From Simmondsia chinensis (taxonomy: Eukaryota; Streptophyta; Magnoliopsida; Caryophyllales; Simmondsiaceae): 64,000 nt of DNA. Under the pieces are notes generated by a model, which did not search any database, was not told where the DNA came from, and saw nothing but the letters and a program-made list of their open reading frames with translations. Position 1 is the stretch's first letter. The number at the start of each line of letters is the position of its first letter. The stretch covers positions 12,281,193-12,345,192 of the forward strand of contig JAGTTD010000009.1 in NCBI GenBank assembly GCA_018398585.1. The letters are read 5' to 3'. Below are positions 63,957 to 64,000 of this stretch, in pieces. The translations under genes were made by a program, and so were the position numbers.

Positions 63957-64000
63957 GTATATTAGTACTTAATTATGAGAAGATACCAAGAGTAAATTAG
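63957..64000. other. Right window edge
   Basis: 44 bp after the Harbinger-like element; nothing recognised. Confidence 0.4.

Noticed and set aside
1..64000. Endogenous pararetrovirus
   Set aside because: All RT regions are followed by integrase or preceded by it in gypsy/copia order, with LTRs, or belong to LINEs. No movement-protein or coat-type region was seen.
1..64000. CRISPR array, bacterial operons, Shine-Dalgarno-led genes
   Set aside because: No regular short repeats with unique spacers. The only Shine-Dalgarno-like site is in the psaA leader fragment.

Overview
This window looks like nuclear DNA of a flowering plant, from a gene-poor, AT-rich repeat region. I find no intact host gene, rRNA, tRNA, operon or CRISPR array. 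Almost everything recognisable is a decayed transposable element: plant-type Ty3/gypsy and Ty1/copia retrotransposons primed from initiator-Met tRNA, RTE and L1 LINEs, and hAT-, Harbinger- and foldback-type DNA elements. A block of plastid-like sequence is also present. Short reading frames with internal stops dominate. The only long open frame (366 codons, 58494-59594, minus) is the 3' half of an L1 ORF2. The species cannot be named from this sequence. Layout, left to right. (1) 1-9480: a Tat-like Ty3/gypsy relic on the + strand (second RNase H, start of integrase). Its integrase is split by a coding-free LTR element at 1100-6760 with 5-bp target duplications TGCCA. Downstream is an antisense frame resembling the plant mobile domain (6880-9447). 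(2) 9481-31096: a + strand copia relic, split by a hAT-like element (11171-11859) and by a 17-kb minus-strand gypsy element (13312-30273, duplications GAAAG). The gypsy element contains a 2.9-kb plastid/organelle mosaic (15572-18509) between RT and RNase H, and an 8.7-kb minus-strand copia with 2.2-kb LTRs (20713-29392) inside gag. (3) 31097-43600: small elements. These are RTE LINE tails, a Harbinger-like element, a foldback element flanked by TA microsatellites, a minus-strand copia (36077-39659) with a hAT-like insert, a solo LTR related to the first LTR element, and a long-terminal-repeat DNA element that carries a LINE tail and a perfect 122-bp tandem duplication. (4) 43610-56134: two copia elements of one family. 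The left one (43614-50101) sits exactly after base 4 of the 5' LTR of the right one; both have perfect target duplications. (5) 56135-64000: a copia 3' end, then a second Harbinger-like copy (57951-63953) holding a minus-strand L1 LINE (58458-63425). The elements do not form a working pathway. The window is best read as a record of successive insertions, and target duplications give their relative order: Tat relic before the coding-free LTR element; copia before gypsy before the 8.7-kb copia; right copia before left copia before the MITE and LINE tail inside it; Harbinger-like copy before L1. I found no convincing new biological system. The most unusual items are the plastid mosaic inside a retrotransposon, the antisense mobile-domain frame, the conserved LTR hairpin, the insertion at LTR base 4, and the TA-flanked foldback elements.
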